Source: Candidatus Endobugula sertula (GTDB taxonomy: Bacteria; Pseudomonadota; Gammaproteobacteria; Pseudomonadales; Cellvibrionaceae). Taken from it: a DNA stretch of 64,000 bases. Position numbers and translations under genes: made by a program. The stretch covers positions 23,824 through 87,823 of the forward strand of contig MDLC01000009.1 in assembly GCA_001723645.1 (NCBI GenBank), written 5' to 3'. The notes below the pieces were generated by a model, which saw only the letters and a program-made list of their open reading frames with translations, was not told the origin of the DNA and searched no databases. Shown in pieces: positions 18,376-28,412 of this stretch; positions within the stretch are counted from its first letter, which is position 1; each line of letters opens with the position of its first letter.

Positions 18376-20289
18376 CTAAAGCATATCTTTGTAAATGTTT
18401 TCATGTGTTAAGTCAATGGCTGAGCCAAAACCAGGAACTCTAAGCTCTGTTTTTGACAACTTGATCTCCTTTTCATCAACCATACTTTGTCCAAAGTGGT
18501 ATTTCACCGACATATCGCCTCGAAGTGCAGACTGATTATAATTTTCAGCCTTTTCTACTACCGATTGATTTTTTTTCGAATATCGTTTCATGATTTTATT
18601 ACCATAACGACAAGCCAGCATATCCTGGGTCTTCTGTGGGGATAAAATACAAGCTGTTGCATTATTTCCACCAAATCCTTTTGAGTTTAAGAAAGCCACT
18701 TCAGGAATTTGCTCAAACTCAACATCTCGTGTCGATAGGTTAAGACGCTTCTGACAAACATCTTCCGCCACTCTATCTATGGTTTTAATTCCAGGTAAAA
18801 CCCCGTGAGAAAATACACCCAAGGAATTAATTAGTTGGTCTCCACTAGCCGGAGCTAAAGAATGTCCCACATAAGATTTAACAGCGGCAACTGGCCAATT
18901 ATTAATACCAAACACACCCGCAATACGATCAAGTATTTCAGATTCTGAGACTCTGTTTTTAGGGGTACTTGAACCATGAGCCTGGACAAAACTACGATAA
19001 CGTACGGCCTGCACTCCTAATAAACTTCTCGCAGAGGCGACGGCTCTTGCAAAGGTTAAATAATTACCTGGCCCAGGTGCTGAAATGGACTTTTTGTAAC
19101 CATCTGCATTAATAAAAACATCAGTAACGGCACCATAGATATTCGCACCTAACTCTACAGCTAATGCATCATCCATTAAAACCACTTGCTGAGTAGACTC
19201 CGCAATAGTAAAACCACAATTCTCACCAAATGGGCGGCTGGCTCGGTGATAATTTGGCGTGGTCACTCCATCTAATTTACACAATTTTTCGTCCGTCGCC
19301 AAAGCACCCATAGCACTATAACCATCAATGATCTCTGGGATGATAGGTGCCTCACTACTACCGACAACAACAACTCGGCGACACCCAGAACGAATATCTT
19401 CTATGCCCGCTCGCAAATTATACAAAAAGGTAGCACAGGCCCCAGCAATACTACCCGTCGCTCCCATACTGCCTAAAACATAAGCATTAATAAAATCAGC
19501 GGACATAGACCCCATACCCAATGCTACCTGTTTGGTTGATACCCGCTCTGAATTTAAGCGTGCTTTTAAAAGCCCACCAAAGCCATAGTCGTCCAACTGG
19601 CCCATAACACTACTAGAATAAACCGCTACTTCATCGGGTGCCACACAAGCCATAATGTCTGACCAATTAATTCCCATGGAATTGGTTGCATCAGAAGCAC
19701 CAATGATAGAAAGCTGTAAACCGCGGGGATGAAAACGTGAAGGATATTGTGCAGCAGGATCAAAACCATCAGGTAACTGCCCTGCTGCTTGAACTGGAGA
19801 GATATAACTGGTTGATAGTTTAAAAGAGGGTTCATGATCCCTAACAGCCGATACAGTCACACTCACCCTATTATCTTCTAAAGAAGACACTTGCCAACCT
19901 TCTGGTAAAGGGCTGGGTAATTTTTTCCTGGATAGAGTAAACGTCATCACTTTATCCTGTAACTTAGATATCGACACAGATTGGTGACTGGGAGTATGGT
20001 CAACATCCCAAAATGTTTTCTGAATACGACGAACTAATGTATTACTAATGATATCTTTAGAAAAGTGTTTGACCACTTCCTCAGCAGATAACAGGTCACC
20101 GCTACTACTTTTATAACCATTATGGGTAAATGTTACACGCCCCATCATAGTCGCTAGTCCTAACAGCGTTTCCTGATATTTATCCATAGGCAAAGACTCT
20201 AAAATCGTACGCTGATATGCCTGATGAAAAGAACTACGCCCAGCAGCATTACCCCCCCCAAAACCTACAATTACCGGTAATCTTGCCAT
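18376..20289 (-). CDS. fabY: Beta-ketoacyl-ACP synthase FabY
   Basis: The 637-aa protein is a thiolase-fold condensing enzyme. It has the active-site cysteine in GACATFLYNL (about residue 285), the two catalytic histidines in QAHGSSTP (about 438) and SYVGHSLAP (about 474), and the C-terminal glycine loop NSKGFGGNNA. The N-terminal motif MARLPVIVGFGGGNAAGRSS and the overall length match Pseudomonas aeruginosa FabY (about 634 aa), which starts fatty-acid synthesis by condensing acetyl-CoA with malonyl-ACP in place of FabH. It is about 200 residues longer than FabB/FabF. It is divergent from an AraC-type regulator, and the shared 127-bp intergenic region holds a paired repeat suited to that regulator. 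Confidence 0.85.
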   Translation of the reverse strand: MARLPVIVGFGGGNAAGRSSFHQAYQRTILESLPMDKYQETLLGLATMMGRVTFTHNGYKSSSGDLLSAEEVVKHFSKDIISNTLVRRIQKTFWDVDHTPSHQSVSISKLQDKVMTFTLSRKKLPSPLPEGWQVSSLEDNRVSVTVSAVRDHEPSFKLSTSYISPVQAAGQLPDGFDPAAQYPSRFHPRGLQLSIIGASDATNSMGINWSDIMACVAPDEVAVYSSSVMGQLDDYGFGGLLKARLNSERVSTKQVALGMGSMSADFINAYVLGSMGATGSIAGACATFLYNLRAGIEDIRSGCRRVVVVGSSEAPIIPEIIDGYSAMGALATDEKLCKLDGVTTPNYHRASRPFGENCGFTIAESTQQVVLMDDALAVELGANIYGAVTDVFINADGYKKSISAPGPGNYLTFARAVASARSLLGVQAVRYRSFVQAHGSSTPKNRVSESEILDRIAGVFGINNWPVAAVKSYVGHSLAPASGDQLINSLGVFSHGVLPGIKTIDRVAEDVCQKRLNLSTRDVEFEQIPEVAFLNSKGFGGNNATACILSPQKTQDMLACRYGNKIMKRYSKKNQSVVEKAENYNQSALRGDMSVKYHFGQSMVDEKEIKLSKTELRVPGFGSAIDLTHENIYKDML

Positions 20290-20353
20290 AAATTAACTAT
20301 CACACGTTGAAATAAAAATCATCGCCAGTGTAGAGGGTTATATTGTTAAATTA

Positions 20354-20393
20354 TATGGTATTATAGCCATATATTATGGTATTTGAGCCAAAT
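20354..20393. promoter_or_regulatory. Two phased 19-bp direct repeats, candidate AraC-type operator
   Basis: The copies TATGGTATTATAGCCATAT (20354-20372) and TATGGTATTTGAGCCAAAT (20375-20393) match at 16 of 19 positions. They start 21 bp apart, that is two helical turns. They lie 24 bp before the AraC-type gene and 65 bp before fabY. Phased direct repeats are the usual target of AraC-family regulators. Confidence 0.65.
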
Positions 20394-20416
20394 CATACCT
20401 TCAAAATCAATCAACT

Positions 20417-21403
20417 ATGGCTAAAGTCGCTTTTGTACTCACAGAAAAAATGTTGCTGACCAGTACTAGCTGGCCAGCCGATATGTTAAATGCCGCGAAT
20501 AACTGCGCTAAAGCGCTATGTCCTAAAAAACCTGAACTTATGCTCATGACAGTGTCTGCCTGCTCGCTAAGCAAACAACGGCAATCTCCATTTATTTTGC
20601 TGCCAGACCACCATATTGACGACGTTACGGATGTTGATCTTATTTACTTACCCGCATTATGGCGCAACCCTTGTTCAGTATTAGTGAATAACCACGCTTT
20701 ATCTCCTTGGCTGCAACACCATTATGACAATGGAACGATTATCAATGGGGTGGGAACAGGCTGTTGCTTTATGGCCGAAGCGGGTCTTTTAGATCATAAA
20801 CCAGCCACTACTCACTGGTATTATTTTGACCAATTTCAAAAGCTGTACCCTTTAGTACAATTAAAACGTCAGCATTTTATTACTCAATCTGGGAATTTAT
20901 ATTGTGCAGCCAGCCTTAATTCACTGGCTGATTTAACCATTCACTTTATTAAACACTTCTTTAATAGTGCCGTAGCACAACATGTCGAACGCCACTTTTC
21001 TCATGAAATTAGACAAGCCTATGAAACAGCAAGCTATTTTGAAGATGGTAATATCAATCATTCAGACGAAGAAATTCTACAAATTCAATTATGGTTAAAA
21101 AATAACATCAACAAACCTATCCAAATTGTAGATATCGCGAAACAATTTAGCATCAGTACACGAAACCTAAATCGACGTTTTAAGGAAGCCACAGGAAAGC
21201 CTCCATCTATTTATATACAAGATGAACGCATACAGATTGCCAAAGACTTATTGCAATCCAGCAATCTAGCTATTGGTGATATTGCTGACAAGGTAGGTTA
21301 TAGTGATGTCAGTTATTTTTCACAACTCTTTAAAAAAAGATTACACATTACTCCAAAAGAATACCGAACAACAGTAAGAGCCAAGCTATTTTATGAGCAA
21401 TAA
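20417..21403 (+). CDS. GlxA-type AraC-family regulator (DJ-1/PfpI sensor + AraC HTH)
   Basis: The 328-aa product has the GlxA/FtrA architecture. Residues 1-190 form a DJ-1/PfpI-like amidotransferase-fold domain used as a sensor. The segment GVGTGCCFMAEAGLLD (around 112-127) occupies the nucleophile-elbow position and contains cysteines. Residues 225-325 form the double helix-turn-helix of AraC regulators, ending with IADKVGYSDVSYFSQLFKK and TPKEYR. It is transcribed away from fabY. The two phased repeats in the shared region suggest that it regulates itself and possibly fabY, which is an inference from position. The ligand is unknown. Confidence 0.85.
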   Translation: MAKVAFVLTEKMLLTSTSWPADMLNAANNCAKALCPKKPELMLMTVSACSLSKQRQSPFILLPDHHIDDVTDVDLIYLPALWRNPCSVLVNNHALSPWLQHHYDNGTIINGVGTGCCFMAEAGLLDHKPATTHWYYFDQFQKLYPLVQLKRQHFITQSGNLYCAASLNSLADLTIHFIKHFFNSAVAQHVERHFSHEIRQAYETASYFEDGNINHSDEEILQIQLWLKNNINKPIQIVDIAKQFSISTRNLNRRFKEATGKPPSIYIQDERIQIAKDLLQSSNLAIGDIADKVGYSDVSYFSQLFKKRLHITPKEYRTTVRAKLFYEQ

Positions 21404-21899
21404 ATACGAGCTAGCATGTTTGTCATCAATGCGCTCTTCTCTACCACCTTTAGGGAGAGCGTTTCTAAACATTAGGATTTTTTACAGCCAAACGGCACCG
21501 AGGTTATAAAAGCACTTGTTTTTGGGCCCCACATTACCCACTTTAATAGACTTTTCTGCGATAAAAAGTATTCCCTTGAATACACCTCATTATTAAAATA
21601 AAAAGCAATGTAAATGAACTAAAAAACAATCCCTCAGCAACAATGGGTTCTACAGACAATACGTGTTTAAAAAAGCGACAAATCAGCGATTTTTTAACGA
21701 CTTTTTCTTTAATTTTTATGCGTAATTCATGCCACAAAAAACCCTTGAAATTCATAACAAATAGGTGGATATTAGGACCCATGAGTTACCAATATCTAAC
21801 CCCCTTGTACAGCTTTTCTCCTACTCTGCCAGACGACAGGCATATCACTTTACATAAACATTTTTCCATACTATCAATCCATAACAGGAGGTACGTCCT
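21404..21899. other. Intergenic region upstream of the HPF gene
   Basis: No convincing gene is present over about 495 bp. A weak hairpin with cgctct/agagcg arms occurs near 21431-21461 and could end the AraC gene. A strong ribosome site AGGAGG occupies 21886-21891, eight bases before the next start codon. Confidence 0.45.
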
Positions 21900-22262
21900 A
21901 TGGCAATGGCAAGCAATGTTACCTATCGTGATCTTGATGCATCTGAAGCCCTCAATGCAATCATTAGCAAACGGCTCACTAAGCTTGGCCGCTACTGCAG
22001 CGATATAAAACATAGCCGTGTTGTCCTTGATTCGCCACACAATCATAAGCACAAAGGAAAGCAGTTTCGTGCAACCGTTGAAATAGACCTCAAAGGCAAC
22101 CCAATAAACATCTGTCAGGACGATCCTTCTATACATGTAGCCGTTCGCGACGCATTTGATGTAGCGGAAAGAAAACTAAAGTCTCATGCAAAACAACTAC
22201 AATCTCGACGTCATCGTCAACGTCCAGACCTTGATGACAGTTTTGATGCAGTGGCTAGTTAG
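21900..22262 (+). CDS. HPF/RaiA-family ribosome-associated protein
   Basis: The 120-aa product matches the HPF/RaiA (sigma-54 modulation protein) fold: an N-terminal YRDLDASEALNAIISKRLTKLGRY helix, strands containing RVVLDSPH and FRATVEIDLKG, and a final helix VRDAFDVAERKLKSHAKQLQ. Such proteins bind in the A/P-site region of the 30S subunit and silence ribosomes in stationary phase or stress. The length corresponds to the short form, without the C-terminal dimerisation domain of long HPF. The DSPHNHKHKGKQF segment is unusually rich in His and Lys for the family. It has a strong Shine-Dalgarno sequence upstream and a good terminator directly after it, so it is likely monocistronic. Confidence 0.8.
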   Translation: MAMASNVTYRDLDASEALNAIISKRLTKLGRYCSDIKHSRVVLDSPHNHKHKGKQFRATVEIDLKGNPINICQDDPSIHVAVRDAFDVAERKLKSHAKQLQSRRHRQRPDLDDSFDAVAS

Positions 22263-22276
22263 CCCTCCATCTTATC

Positions 22277-22302
22277 AGGGCGGCACTTAGCCGCCCTATT
22301 TT
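22277..22302 (+). terminator. Rho-independent terminator after the HPF gene
   Basis: A perfect 8-bp stem (agggcggc / gccgccct) with the 5-nt loop actta is followed by a short T-rich tail (atttt), 15 bp after the stop codon. Confidence 0.85.
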
Positions 22303-22445
22303 AGCAAATCTAATATTCCGTCATATGACTACTTTTATTTCTCTTTTACTCATTTTAGAATAAACTTTCAATCGATAAATTGACTATGGACAGTAGACAT
22401 ATCCCCCATAATCCATTTACGCCTCCATAACAACTGACTAGCAAT

Positions 22446-23354
22446 ATGAGTATTAACTGGTACCCAGGGCATATGCACAAAGCCCGCAAAGAGATAAACC
22501 AAACTTTACATCATATCGACGTACTTATCGAAGTGGTTGACGCACGCCTCCCTTATAGCAGCCAAAACCCTATTATTGCAAAGCTAAGGCATAATAAGCC
22601 AACCATTATTGTTTTTAATAAATGCGATTTAGCCGATGATGAAATGACCCGTCGGTGGCAAAAATACTATGAAGAACACGAACATATAAAAACCCTCACC
22701 TGCCAGCAGAAACAACCACAAAAAACCAAGCACATACTCACACTTTGCCAAAAACTTGCCCCTGAAAAAAGCACCCACTTAAAAGCGATTAATGCCATGA
22801 TTGTTGGCATACCCAATGTTGGCAAATCCACTATTATTAATATACTGGCAGGAAAACCCATTGCCAAGGTAGGTAATGAACCCGCAGTGACCAAGCGACA
22901 ACAAAAAATAAACCTCGAACACAACATTATCTTGCATGATACTCCAGGGATTTTATGGCCGAGGGTTGACAATCCTCACAGCGGCTACCGATTAGCCATC
23001 TCAGGTGCTATTAAAAATACAGCCATAGAATATGAAGATGTCGGTTTTTATGCGGCAGAATATTTACTCCAACATTATTCCCAGCAACTTAAAAATCGCT
23101 ATCAACTTCAGGCAACCCCATGCAGCGCACTGGATTTTCTCGATCAGATGGGTAGTAAAAGAGGAGCCAAACAAGCTGGCGGAAAAGTCAATTTACATAA
23201 AGCCTGTGAAATTTTGCTGCATGAGTATCGTAGCGCAACCATTGGTGCTATCACTCTGGAAAGTCCAGAGATGATTACTGAAGAGCTAAAAACAGTTGCA
23301 ATAGAGATGGCTGAAAAACAAAAAAGAAAGGAAAATAGGAAAAAGCACCGATAA
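22446..23354 (+). CDS. ylqF: Ribosome biogenesis GTPase YlqF/RbgA
   Basis: The 302-aa protein is a circularly permuted GTPase. The G4 motif NKCD (residues 58-61) comes before the P-loop GIPNVGKST (121-129) and the G3 motif DTPG (165-168). The N-terminal INWYPGHMHKA is the diagnostic start of the YlqF/RbgA family, which acts in late assembly of the 50S subunit. The C-terminal helical domain (about 200-302) ends in a very basic tail suited to rRNA binding. It stands alone between the terminator after the HPF gene and a TPR/glycosyltransferase-like gene 27 bp downstream, which may be co-transcribed. Confidence 0.93.
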   Translation: MSINWYPGHMHKARKEINQTLHHIDVLIEVVDARLPYSSQNPIIAKLRHNKPTIIVFNKCDLADDEMTRRWQKYYEEHEHIKTLTCQQKQPQKTKHILTLCQKLAPEKSTHLKAINAMIVGIPNVGKSTIINILAGKPIAKVGNEPAVTKRQQKINLEHNIILHDTPGILWPRVDNPHSGYRLAISGAIKNTAIEYEDVGFYAAEYLLQHYSQQLKNRYQLQATPCSALDFLDQMGSKRGAKQAGGKVNLHKACEILLHEYRSATIGAITLESPEMITEELKTVAIEMAEKQKRKENRKKHR

Positions 23355-23381
23355 ATACCACATCATTATCCGAGGTCTATT

Positions 23382-24602
23382 TTGAATGACACGACTAAAA
23401 GACACCAAATTCCAGATGACTGGCTACCCCACGTTCATGAAATTTGGACCAGTGGAGACCGCAACAATGCTATTAAAACTGTTGTTAATGAACTTAACTT
23501 CATCACAGAAAAAAAACCTAAATGTCTACTTTTACAACTCGCCTTTTACTTATTTTTATCCAAGAATTTTTTATCCGCCAGCACCGTTTTTAAAAATGCA
23601 TTAGCAGAATACCCAGACGATAAAGAGATTTTATTAAACACAGTCATCAGTCTATCAAGAGCAGAACAACATAAAGAAGCGATAACATACGCAACTCAAT
23701 TATTACGTACAGACCCTCAAAACGATATCGGCTGGGATTGCATCACAAAAAGTTACCACGCAGTTAATGACAAAGAAAGGGCTTCAAGAGCCGGCACTAA
23801 TTCCTTGCTCATTAAAGATAGTAAAAGTGGAGAGGAAAATCCTAAATGGAAACTGCCTTCATCCAGCATTGATGACTTTATTGGCAAAAAGAAAAAAGTT
23901 ATTTCCTTTAGTCTTTGGGGAAACCACCAGCGGTATATATTCGGTGCTTTAAGAAACTTATTGCTAGCGCCTGATCTTTACCCTGACTGGGAAATTTGGA
24001 TTTATCTTGATAACAGCGTCCCCGAACCCTTTATTGATATTTTCAAACATCTCGGAGCTACCATTTTGCTTCAGACAAACCCAAAAACGGAAAGAGAAAA
24101 GTTATGCTGGCGTTTTAAAGTCGCCAACCACCCAGACATTGGCTACTTTATGGTGCGTGATATCGACTCCGTGTTCAGTCTTAGAGAAGTCAATGCTGTT
24201 CAACAATGGCTCGACTCTGACAAATGGTTTCATATTATTCGTGATTACTGGACACATACGGACTTAATACTGGCAGGTCTCTGGGGAGGTGTTGCTGGCG
24301 TATTACCCAACCTACAACAATTACTCACAAAATACCAGCCAGATATAGTGGATACACCCAACATTGATCAGTGGTTCCTGCGTGACTGTATCTGGCGTTA
24401 TGTCAAAACTAGCTGCATGATCCATGACCGATGCTTCAGACAAAAGGGTAGTATTCCCTTACCAGGTCCAGAACCCAAAGGTAATATCCATGTCGGGAGT
24501 AATGAATTTGCTCAGCGACCTGACTTCCAAAAAAATATACTCAGCCCGTGGATAGGTGGAGGGAATATCCCCCAAAGCTCATATATATCATCGACACATT
24601 AA
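23382..24602 (+). CDS. TPR-containing, glycosyltransferase-like hypothetical protein
   Basis: The 406-aa product starts at a TTG (23382), preceded by a GAGG ribosome site; no ATG lies in this frame upstream. Residues 20-150 show TPR-like helical repeats (AFYLFLSKNFLSASTVFKNAL, and EHKEAITYATQLLRTDPQN). Residues 165-390 look like a GT-A-type domain: KVISFSLWGNHQRYIFGALRN, a hydrophobic strand WEIWIYLDN and the acidic RDIDS motif near 262-266, which fits a metal-binding DxD. The region DYWTHTDLILAGLWGGVAG suggests an acceptor site. A role in glycosylating a surface polymer or protein is inferred; no specific family member is recognised. Confidence 0.55.
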   Translation: MNDTTKRHQIPDDWLPHVHEIWTSGDRNNAIKTVVNELNFITEKKPKCLLLQLAFYLFLSKNFLSASTVFKNALAEYPDDKEILLNTVISLSRAEQHKEAITYATQLLRTDPQNDIGWDCITKSYHAVNDKERASRAGTNSLLIKDSKSGEENPKWKLPSSSIDDFIGKKKKVISFSLWGNHQRYIFGALRNLLLAPDLYPDWEIWIYLDNSVPEPFIDIFKHLGATILLQTNPKTEREKLCWRFKVANHPDIGYFMVRDIDSVFSLREVNAVQQWLDSDKWFHIIRDYWTHTDLILAGLWGGVAGVLPNLQQLLTKYQPDIVDTPNIDQWFLRDCIWRYVKTSCMIHDRCFRQKGSIPLPGPEPKGNIHVGSNEFAQRPDFQKNILSPWIGGGNIPQSSYISSTH

Positions 24603-24815
24603 AACACTTTAATTTTAACAAAAAATGCTAATATAACTCTCTAAAACCTTATCTTTATACAAGACGCTCATGCCTACGGCTTATAAATGTTTCGGTAGTT
24701 TTGGACTATTGTGTTTTTAAATTATTGACGACATAATGCTTGAAAGTTTCATTTAGCTCAGTCATGCAATGCACGAAAAAACCAGAGACTATAAAACCAA
24801 TACAGAGGTAATACC

Positions 24816-26345
24816 ATGCTTATAGGCATCCCTAAAGAACGCTTTCCCGGTGAAAAGCGGGTTGCGACAACGCCTGAAGCTGCACAACAACTACAGAAGC
24901 TAGGTTATACCGTTGCTGTAGAGTCCGGTGCAGGCAATAACGCAAAATTTCGCGACAAAGATTATCAAGACGCTAATGTCAACATTATCGCTGATGCCAA
25001 ATCACTTTATCAAGCAGCAGATATTATTTTGAAAGTCCGCGCTCCTGAAAATAACGAAATTGCCTGGTTGCGAGAGGGACAAGTCTTCATTTCCTTTATG
25101 GCTCCAGCCCAAAACCCTGAACTCTTACAAATCCTGGCAGACAAGAAAGTGACGGCTTTGGCAATGGAAAGCATCCCTCGTATTTCACGTTCACAGAAAA
25201 TGGATGCGTTGAGTTCGATGGCAAATATTGCGGGTTATCGGGCCATTGTAGAAGCCGCCCAACATTTTGGTCGTTTTTTTACCGGACAAATTACCGCTGC
25301 TGGTAAGGTGCCCCCGGCTAAAATCATGGTAATTGGTGCAGGTGTTGCTGGCCTGGCTGCCATTGGTACAGCAAAAAGCATGGGAGCCGTTGTCCGTGCA
25401 TTCGATACCCGACCAGAAGTCAAAGAACAAGTCGAAAGTATGGACGCTGAATTTTTAATGCTGGATTCCGAAGAAGATGGTAGTGGCGAAGGTGGTTACG
25501 CTAGAACCATGAGTAAAGAATTTATTGAAGCAGAGATGGCTTTATTTGCTGAGCAGGCAAAAGAAGTCGATATCATTGTCACTACCGCATTGATTCCTGG
25601 AAAACCTGCTCCAGAACTCATTACAGAAGACATGGTTAAGTCCATGCGTGAAGGTAGTGTGATCGTTGATCTTGCTGCTGCTATGGGTGGTAACTGTAAA
25701 TTATCAGAAGCGGATAAAGTGGTAGTTAAACACGGAGTGTCCATTATTGGTTATACTGATTTGGCTAGTCGCTTAGCCACTCAATCTAGCCAACTATACG
25801 CAACTAACCTACGACATCTTTTAACCGATATGACACCAGAGAAAGATGGTCAAGTTGTCGTTGATTTTGAAGACGAAGCGATTCGTGGTGCCACGGTGAC
25901 TAAAGATGGTGCAATCACTTTCCCTCCACCTCCCCCCAAATTATCAGTAGCTCCAGCGAAGAAAACTGAAGCTACACCAACAGTTGAAGAAAAAAAGGCA
26001 CCATCAATGTTTAAACAATGGCTGCCATTCATTATGGGGACACTCGCACTATTTGGCGTGGGTGCTTATGCACCTGATAGTTTTATGTCCCACTTTACTG
26101 TATTTGTACTTGCTTGTTTTGTTGGTTATATGGTGATTTGGAATGTAACCCCTTCTCTCCATACCCCCTTAATGAGTGTGACCAATGCCATTAGTAGTAT
26201 CATCATTATTGGTGCGCTATTGCAAATTTCCTCGCCTGATCCCTGGATTATGTGGTTGTCCGGCTTTGCTGTACTAGTGACTGGGGTCAATATCTATGGC
26301 GGCTTCGCAGTGACGCAACGCATGCTTGACATGTTTAAGAAATAA
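24816..26345 (+). CDS. pntA: NAD(P) transhydrogenase subunit alpha
   Basis: PntA carries the soluble NAD(H)-binding domain I and part of the membrane domain of the proton-translocating transhydrogenase, which makes NADPH at the expense of the proton gradient. The 509-aa length equals the single-chain alpha form. Residues 1-370 hold the AlaDH-PNT domain with [21 protein letters not shown] at the start and the Rossmann motif [11 protein letters not shown] near 173. A proline- and lysine-rich linker follows. Four transmembrane helices occupy about 403-505 (for example [16 protein letters not shown] and [11 protein letters not shown]). A good ribosome site (agaggt) precedes the ATG. pntB starts 11 bp after the stop, in the standard operon. 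Confidence 0.96.
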   Translation: MLIGIPKERFPGEKRVATTPEAAQQLQKLGYTVAVESGAGNNAKFRDKDYQDANVNIIADAKSLYQAADIILKVRAPENNEIAWLREGQVFISFMAPAQNPELLQILADKKVTALAMESIPRISRSQKMDALSSMANIAGYRAIVEAAQHFGRFFTGQITAAGKVPPAKIMVIGAGVAGLAAIGTAKSMGAVVRAFDTRPEVKEQVESMDAEFLMLDSEEDGSGEGGYARTMSKEFIEAEMALFAEQAKEVDIIVTTALIPGKPAPELITEDMVKSMREGSVIVDLAAAMGGNCKLSEADKVVVKHGVSIIGYTDLASRLATQSSQLYATNLRHLLTDMTPEKDGQVVVDFEDEAIRGATVTKDGAITFPPPPPKLSVAPAKKTEATPTVEEKKAPSMFKQWLPFIMGTLALFGVGAYAPDSFMSHFTVFVLACFVGYMVIWNVTPSLHTPLMSVTNAISSIIIIGALLQISSPDPWIMWLSGFAVLVTGVNIYGGFAVTQRMLDMFKK

Positions 26346-26356
26346 GGAGAGGAATA

Positions 26357-27745
26357 ATGTCTCAAGGTTTAATTAACGTCGCCTATATTGGCGCAACTAT
26401 ATTGTTTATTCTTGCCCTTAGCGGCCTTAGTCAACAAGAGACTGCTCGGCGCGGTAATATTATGGGCATGGCAGGTATGAGTATTGCCCTTATTGCTACC
26501 GTTGCTGGTTTAGTCACAGGTAATTACACGTTGCTCGTTGGCGCATTAGCGGTAGGTGGTTTTATTGGTTTTGTTCTCGCTCGTAGAGTTGAAATGACTC
26601 AAATGCCCGAGCTGGTCGCCATTCTACACAGTCTGGTGGGTTTAGCTGCCGTATTAGTCGGTTATTCCAATTTTCTGAGTCACGTCGAAGAACTAACGGG
26701 TGTTGAAAAAACAGTTCATGATATTGAAACATATGTAGGCATCTTAATTGGTACTATGACCTTATCAGGTTCGGTAGTTGCCTACTTGAAGCTCAGCGGT
26801 AAATGGGGCGGTAAACCCTTAATGCTTCCTGCACGTCACTGGTTAAATTTGGGTTTACTCATTTTCGCTATTTACTTTGGCATTGAGTTTGTCAATGAAT
26901 CAGCGCAAGGTGACGGCCTATTCCCTCTAGTTGCCATGACCATTATTGCATTTCTTTTTGGCATTCATATGGTCGCCGCTATCGGTGGTGCAGATATGCC
27001 AGTCGTTGTATCTATGCTTAACAGCTATTCGGGTTGGGCAGCAGCGGCATTAGGCTTTATGCTTTCCAATGATCTACTTATTGTTGTAGGCGCTTTGGTT
27101 GGTAGTAGTGGCGCTATCCTCTCATATATTATGTGTCGAGCTATGAACCGCCATTTTATTTCGGTCATTGCTGGTGGCTTTGGTTCAGGTTCAAGTAGTG
27201 CAGATGTCGAAGTTGAAGGAGAAATTACAACCATCTCTGTTGAAGAAGTCGCCGCTATGGTCAACAATGCCAAAGAAGTCATGATTATTCCCGGATACGG
27301 GATGGCTGTTGCTCAAGCACAACATATGGTAAGTGACATTACTAAAACACTGCGTAAAAAAGGGGTTAATGTACGTTTTGGCATTCACCCTGTAGCAGGT
27401 CGTATGCCTGGACATATGAATGTATTACTAGCCGAAGCTAAGGTGCCTTACGATATTGTTTTTGAAATGGAAGAAATTAACGACGACTTCCCAAATGTTG
27501 ATGTCTCTATTGTCATTGGGGCAAACGATATTGTGAACCCTGCTGCTAAAGAGGTACCGGATAGCCCTATTGCCGGGATGCCCGTACTAGAGCCTTGGAA
27601 CAGCGACACCACTGTTGTTTTAAAACGCGGTATGGCAGCAGGTTATGCTGGTGTTGAAAACCCGCTATTCTATAAAGAAAATACGCGCATGCTATTTGGT
27701 GATGCAAAGGAAAGCTTGGAAGGCCTGTTTAAAGCCATTAACTGA
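26357..27745 (+). CDS. pntB: NAD(P) transhydrogenase subunit beta
   Basis: The 462-aa PntB provides the remaining transmembrane helices (about residues 1-260, very hydrophobic, with the [16 protein letters not shown] helix) and the NADP(H)-binding domain III. Domain III shows [13 protein letters not shown] (about 315-327), the [23 protein letters not shown] stretch and the [10 protein letters not shown] motif. All are in the usual order and the length is normal. It follows pntA by 11 bp with its own ggagagg ribosome site. Together they form the complete transhydrogenase of the inner membrane. Confidence 0.96.
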   Translation: MSQGLINVAYIGATILFILALSGLSQQETARRGNIMGMAGMSIALIATVAGLVTGNYTLLVGALAVGGFIGFVLARRVEMTQMPELVAILHSLVGLAAVLVGYSNFLSHVEELTGVEKTVHDIETYVGILIGTMTLSGSVVAYLKLSGKWGGKPLMLPARHWLNLGLLIFAIYFGIEFVNESAQGDGLFPLVAMTIIAFLFGIHMVAAIGGADMPVVVSMLNSYSGWAAAALGFMLSNDLLIVVGALVGSSGAILSYIMCRAMNRHFISVIAGGFGSGSSSADVEVEGEITTISVEEVAAMVNNAKEVMIIPGYGMAVAQAQHMVSDITKTLRKKGVNVRFGIHPVAGRMPGHMNVLLAEAKVPYDIVFEMEEINDDFPNVDVSIVIGANDIVNPAAKEVPDSPIAGMPVLEPWNSDTTVVLKRGMAAGYAGVENPLFYKENTRMLFGDAKESLEGLFKAIN

Positions 27746-27814
27746 ATATTGAATAACTGCACGATCACTGGCAATAAACTATAGAAATAATGAATCCCCA
27801 AGTCAATAAAGATA

Positions 27815-28396
27815 TTGAAAACAACACCCCGAACCCCGATCAAGCTCGATTTAGGTAGCGGAGGTTCCCGTAAAGAAGGTTACTACTCTGTTGACCACAT
27901 AGGACTGAAGGGCGTTGATATCATCGCCGATTTAAATAAACCACTAGAGCTTTTTCCTGATAATAGTGTTAGTCATATTTATACCAGACATACACTAGAG
28001 CATATAGACAATTTATTGCCACTTTTACAGGAAATTTGGCGAATTTCTAAACATAATGCAAAAATAGAAATTATTGTACCTCATTTCTCTAATGTTTTTG
28101 CCTATTCAGGTCCTACTCACGTGCGCTTTTTTGGCTTATACACAATGTTCTATTTTGTTTCTCCAGAAAATCAACCGAGTAAGCGAAAAGTTCCTACATT
28201 TTATAGTGATACTCGATTTTACGTGGATTCTTTACGAATTCAATTTTACAGACTCAATGTATTTGATAGAGTTTTCGTCCCAATTTTCTCAAAATTAGTT
28301 AATAGCTGCTTTTTCTCACAAGAGTTTTATGAAAGAAGGCTATCAGGCATATTTCGAGCTTGGCAAATCACCTATATTATGAGGCCCCAAAAATAG
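27815..28396 (+). CDS. Class I SAM-dependent methyltransferase
   Basis: The product (193 aa from a TTG at 27815) has methyltransferase motif I, KLDLGSGGSRKEGYYSVD, near residues 10-27, and motif IV-like SVSHIYTRHTLEHIDN near 48-63. The Asp/His pattern resembles small methyltransferases found with glycan and O-antigen genes. The TTG start lies close to the conserved motif. An ATG at 27790 in the neighbouring frame reaches the same region and would join through a one-base shift within 27825-27840, giving a slightly longer N-terminus. The start is therefore uncertain. It follows pntB by 69 bp, with no functional link evident. The substrate is unknown. Confidence 0.7.
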   Translation: MKTTPRTPIKLDLGSGGSRKEGYYSVDHIGLKGVDIIADLNKPLELFPDNSVSHIYTRHTLEHIDNLLPLLQEIWRISKHNAKIEIIVPHFSNVFAYSGPTHVRFFGLYTMFYFVSPENQPSKRKVPTFYSDTRFYVDSLRIQFYRLNVFDRVFVPIFSKLVNSCFFSQEFYERRLSGIFRAWQITYIMRPQK

Positions 28397-28412
28397 GCTA
28401 ACAATAAAAAAA

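Noticed and set aside
21543..21782. Minus-strand ORF of 79 codons in the intergenic region before the HPF gene
   Set aside because: The region is AT-rich, the product has no family features and there is no ribosome site; it looks like chance.
24725..24760. Possible sigma-70 promoter before pntA (ttgacg with a weak -10)
   Set aside because: The -10 box is poor (ttcatt) and no independent support is visible.
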